Origin: Nitrospirales bacterium | GTDB lineage: Bacteria > Nitrospirota > Thermodesulfovibrionia > Thermodesulfovibrionales > Dissulfurispiraceae | Length of the DNA: 6,976 bases | Direction: 5' to 3' | NCBI GenBank assembly: GCA_020846375.1 | Contig: JADLDZ010000134.1 | Coordinates: forward strand, 1 to 6,976 | In this document: one piece after another, positions 4,807 through 6,976 of the stretch | Numbering within the stretch: the first letter of the stretch is position 1 | Layout: each line of letters starts with the position of its first letter | Notes under the pieces: generated by a model | The model's input: only the letters and a program-made list of their open reading frames with translations | What the model was told of the DNA's origin: nothing | Databases searched by the model: none | Translations under genes and position numbers: made by a program

Positions 4807-6976
4807 ATCGAAAGGCAGAATCACGAGGGAGCCAGGATACCGCTTTCCACCTACCGGCTCCAGTTCAACCATCGGTTCACCTTCAGGGATGCAGCGAAAA
4901 TCATCCCGTATCTCCACGACATCGGGATAAGTGATATCTATGCATCTCCCTATTTCAAGTCCCAGCCCGGAAGCCTGCATGGATACGATATCGTCGACCC
5001 GGGGGAGCTGAATCCGGAAGTCGGGACCGGGGAGGATTACGACGAAATGATCCGCGTCCTGCACCGGCAGGAGATGGGGCAGGTGCTCGATATCGTACCG
5101 AACCATATGTGTATTACCAGTCGGCAGAATGCATGGTGGTGGGATGTCCTGGAAAACGGCCCCGGCTCCCGTTTTGCTGGGTTCTTCGATGTGGACTGGA
5201 ACCCCCTCAAAAAGGAACTCCGGGACAAGATACTGCTGCCTTTCCTCGGAGACCAGTACGGGAAGGTTCTCGAGAGGCAGGATCTGAAACTCGTCTTTGA
5301 GGAAGGGAGCTTCTTCATCCTCTATTTCGAGCACACGTTTCCCCTTGCCCCGAAGTCGTACGGCATGGTGCTGGAGTACCGCATCGAAGAGCTCAGGGGG
5401 AGGCTCCCCGGGGATGACCCTCATTATATCGAGCTCCTGAGCATCCTGACCGCGCTGGGTCACCTGCCCCACTTCACGGAGAGGGAGAGCGAAAAGGTGG
5501 CGGAGAGGTACCGGGAGAAGGAGATCGTAAAGAAGCGTCTCTGGAGCCTCTGTACGGAAAGCCGGGAGATCCGGGAGTTCATCGGGGAGAACGTGCGCCT
5601 GTTCAACGGGGTGCGGGGCGAACCGAAGAGCTTCGACCTGCTGGATGCCCTCCTTGCCGAGCAGCCCTACCGGCTGTCGCATTGGCGTGTCGCACTGGAC
5701 GAGATCAATTACCGGAGGTTCTTCGATATCAATCAGATCGCTGCAATCAGAATGGAAAACCCCCCTACCTTCAGGGAGACGCATGCCCTTGTTTTTTCAT
5801 TGATACGTGAGGGGAAAGTGACCGGCCTCCGGGTCGATCACCCCGATGGTCTCCTCGATCCGGCGGACTATTTCCGCCGCCTGCAGAAAGGGTGCTTCCT
5901 GAGCCTGCTCGGCGCCGACCCCTTTACAGAGAACGCTGAGCCCGGTGATGAGCCGGAAGCGCTGCGGGAATACAGGGGAAAAATCGGGGCGAACCCCTCT
6001 TTCAAGGCATTCTACATCGTAGGGGAGAAAATCTTGACCAAAGGGGAGAGGATGCCGGAGGACTGGCCCATTTTCAGTACGACGGGGTATGTGTTCATGA
6101 ATTCGATCAACGGCATCTTCGTCGATATGGTGAACGGAAAGGCGATGGACGGCATCTACGCAAAATTTACCGGGATCAGGGCGGTCTTTCCGGACATCGT
6201 CTACGAAAAGAAAAAGCTGATCATGCAGGTGGCTATGGCGAGCGAGGTCAATACCCTCGGCAGTTACCTCAGCTCCCTTGCGGACAGGGACAGGCATACG
6301 CGGGACTTCACGCTCAACAGCCTCACCGCCGCCATCGTGGAGGTCATCGCGTTCTTCCCCGTCTACAGGACCTACAGCAACGGCTCCGGGGTGAACGATA
6401 CGGACCGCAAGTATATAGAGCTTTCCATTGCGAAGGCGAAAAGGAAGAACCCTGCCACCAGTGCATTCATCTACGACTTCCTCCGGGATGTGCTCCTGCT
6501 CAGGTACCCCCCGGACGCCGATGAGGTGCTGAAGAGGGACTGGCTGAGCTTCGTGATGAGGTTCCAGCAGATAACCGGTCCTGTCATGGCGAAGGGGCTG
6601 GAGGATACCGCTTTCTATGTGTATAACCGGCTCGTTTCCCTTAATGAGGTGGGGGGGAGCCCCGACCGGTTCGGCATTCCGCTCGAGACCTTCCACGGGC
6701 AGAACATCGAAAGGAGCAAGTTCTGGCCCCACGCCCTGATTGCGACTTCGACCCACGATGCAAAACGGGGTGAGGATGTCCGGGCGCGGATCAATGTCCT
6801 TTCCGAAATCCCCGATGAGTGGAGAAGCCGGCTGACCGGGTGGCGGCGTTTCAATAAGAAGAAGAAAATCCAGGTGGAGGGCCGGGCGGTTCCCGAACCC
6901 AACGAGGAGTACCTCTTCTACCAGACACTCGTGGGAGCGTGGCCCCTCACCCTGCCGGGCGGGGCTGACTATGAGA
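4807..6976 (+). CDS. treY: Maltooligosyltrehalose synthase TreY, 3' end outside window
   Basis: GH13 enzyme that turns the reducing-end alpha-1,4 bond of maltodextrin into a trehalose alpha,alpha-1,1 bond; TreZ then releases trehalose. At least 723 codons are open to the right edge without a stop. Numbered from 4807: YRLQF (16-20), HGYDIVDP (58-65), GH13 region I DIVPNH (95-100), FDVDW (127-131), NYRRFFDIN (301-309), region II GLRVDH with likely nucleophile Asp344, region III VGEKIL with likely acid/base Glu407, and region IV STHDAKRGEDVRAR with likely stabiliser Asp651. All three catalytic carboxylates are present. The region II-III spacing (63) exceeds that in Sulfolobus TreY (about 27, from memory), as expected of a long bacterial form. 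The block TTGYVF (426-431) has Val429 where I recall Asp in most relatives. The start is unresolved: homology begins at RIPLSTYRLQF, but no ATG, GTG or TTG lies in frame nearby. The ATC at 4807 fits the ribosome-binding site; the nearest in-frame ATG is 4723, inside treT. treZ and other glycogen-route genes may lie downstream. Confidence 0.93.
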   Translation, partial: MERQNHEGARIPLSTYRLQFNHRFTFRDAAKIIPYLHDIGISDIYASPYFKSQPGSLHGYDIVDPGELNPEVGTGEDYDEMIRVLHRQEMGQVLDIVPNHMCITSRQNAWWWDVLENGPGSRFAGFFDVDWNPLKKELRDKILLPFLGDQYGKVLERQDLKLVFEEGSFFILYFEHTFPLAPKSYGMVLEYRIEELRGRLPGDDPHYIELLSILTALGHLPHFTERESEKVAERYREKEIVKKRLWSLCTESREIREFIGENVRLFNGVRGEPKSFDLLDALLAEQPYRLSHWRVALDEINYRRFFDINQIAAIRMENPPTFRETHALVFSLIREGKVTGLRVDHPDGLLDPADYFRRLQKGCFLSLLGADPFTENAEPGDEPEALREYRGKIGANPSFKAFYIVGEKILTKGERMPEDWPIFSTTGYVFMNSINGIFVDMVNGKAMDGIYAKFTGIRAVFPDIVYEKKKLIMQVAMASEVNTLGSYLSSLADRDRHTRDFTLNSLTAAIVEVIAFFPVYRTYSNGSGVNDTDRKYIELSIAKAKRKNPATSAFIYDFLRDVLLLRYPPDADEVLKRDWLSFVMRFQQITGPVMAKGLEDTAFYVYNRLVSLNEVGGSPDRFGIPLETFHGQNIERSKFWPHALIATSTHDAKRGEDVRARINVLSEIPDEWRSRLTGWRRFNKKKKIQVEGRAVPEPNEEYLFYQTLVGAWPLTLPGGADYE

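Noticed and set aside
4768..6756. Two long minus-strand open frames opposite treY (4768-5784 and 5797-6756)
   Set aside because: Codon-aligned shadows of treY; they are separated by a TGA that is simply the complement of a sense TCA codon at 5797-5799.

Overview
The window is 6,976 bases, GC-rich, and almost entirely coding on the + strand. It holds five consecutive genes, the last cut by the right edge. Codon use (frequent AGG for Arg, almost no TTA, CTA or TCA) and the protein families suggest a GC-rich, probably anaerobic Gram-negative bacterium of the Nitrospirota or Desulfobacterota kind. This placement is an impression from protein style; the window has no rRNA or other taxonomic marker. 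There are no tRNAs, CRISPR arrays, insertion sequences or integrase genes, and no sign of recent transfer.

Layout, left to right: (1) a B12-binding-domain radical SAM protein of unknown substrate (9-1403); (2) after a 123-base gap, a GT81-like glycosyltransferase resembling glucosyl-3-phosphoglycerate synthase (1527-2735); (3) after a 77-base gap with two back-to-back stem-loops, a DUF5752-like protein built from two copies of one ~110-residue unit (2813-3553); (4) only 3 bases later, a GT4 trehalose glycosyltransferring synthase, TreT (3557-4771); (5) about 35 bases later, maltooligosyltrehalose synthase, TreY (about 4807 to beyond 6976).

Genes 2-5 look like a compatible-solute operon. TreT would make trehalose from a nucleotide-sugar and glucose. 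TreY, with a TreZ that is not in the window, would make it from glycogen-type glucans. The GT81-like enzyme would make a phosphorylated glucosylglycerate precursor. The cluster therefore appears to combine two trehalose routes and one glucosylglycerate-type route. The DUF5752-like gene, almost touching treT, is the least understood member and the best candidate for new biology. The radical SAM gene may or may not share the transcript.

Points worth a second look: the reading frame of treY has no normal start codon at the expected place, only an ATC correctly spaced from a strong Shine-Dalgarno-like sequence; the DUF5752-like protein has a clear internal duplication; and two perfect stem-loops fill the spacer before it.
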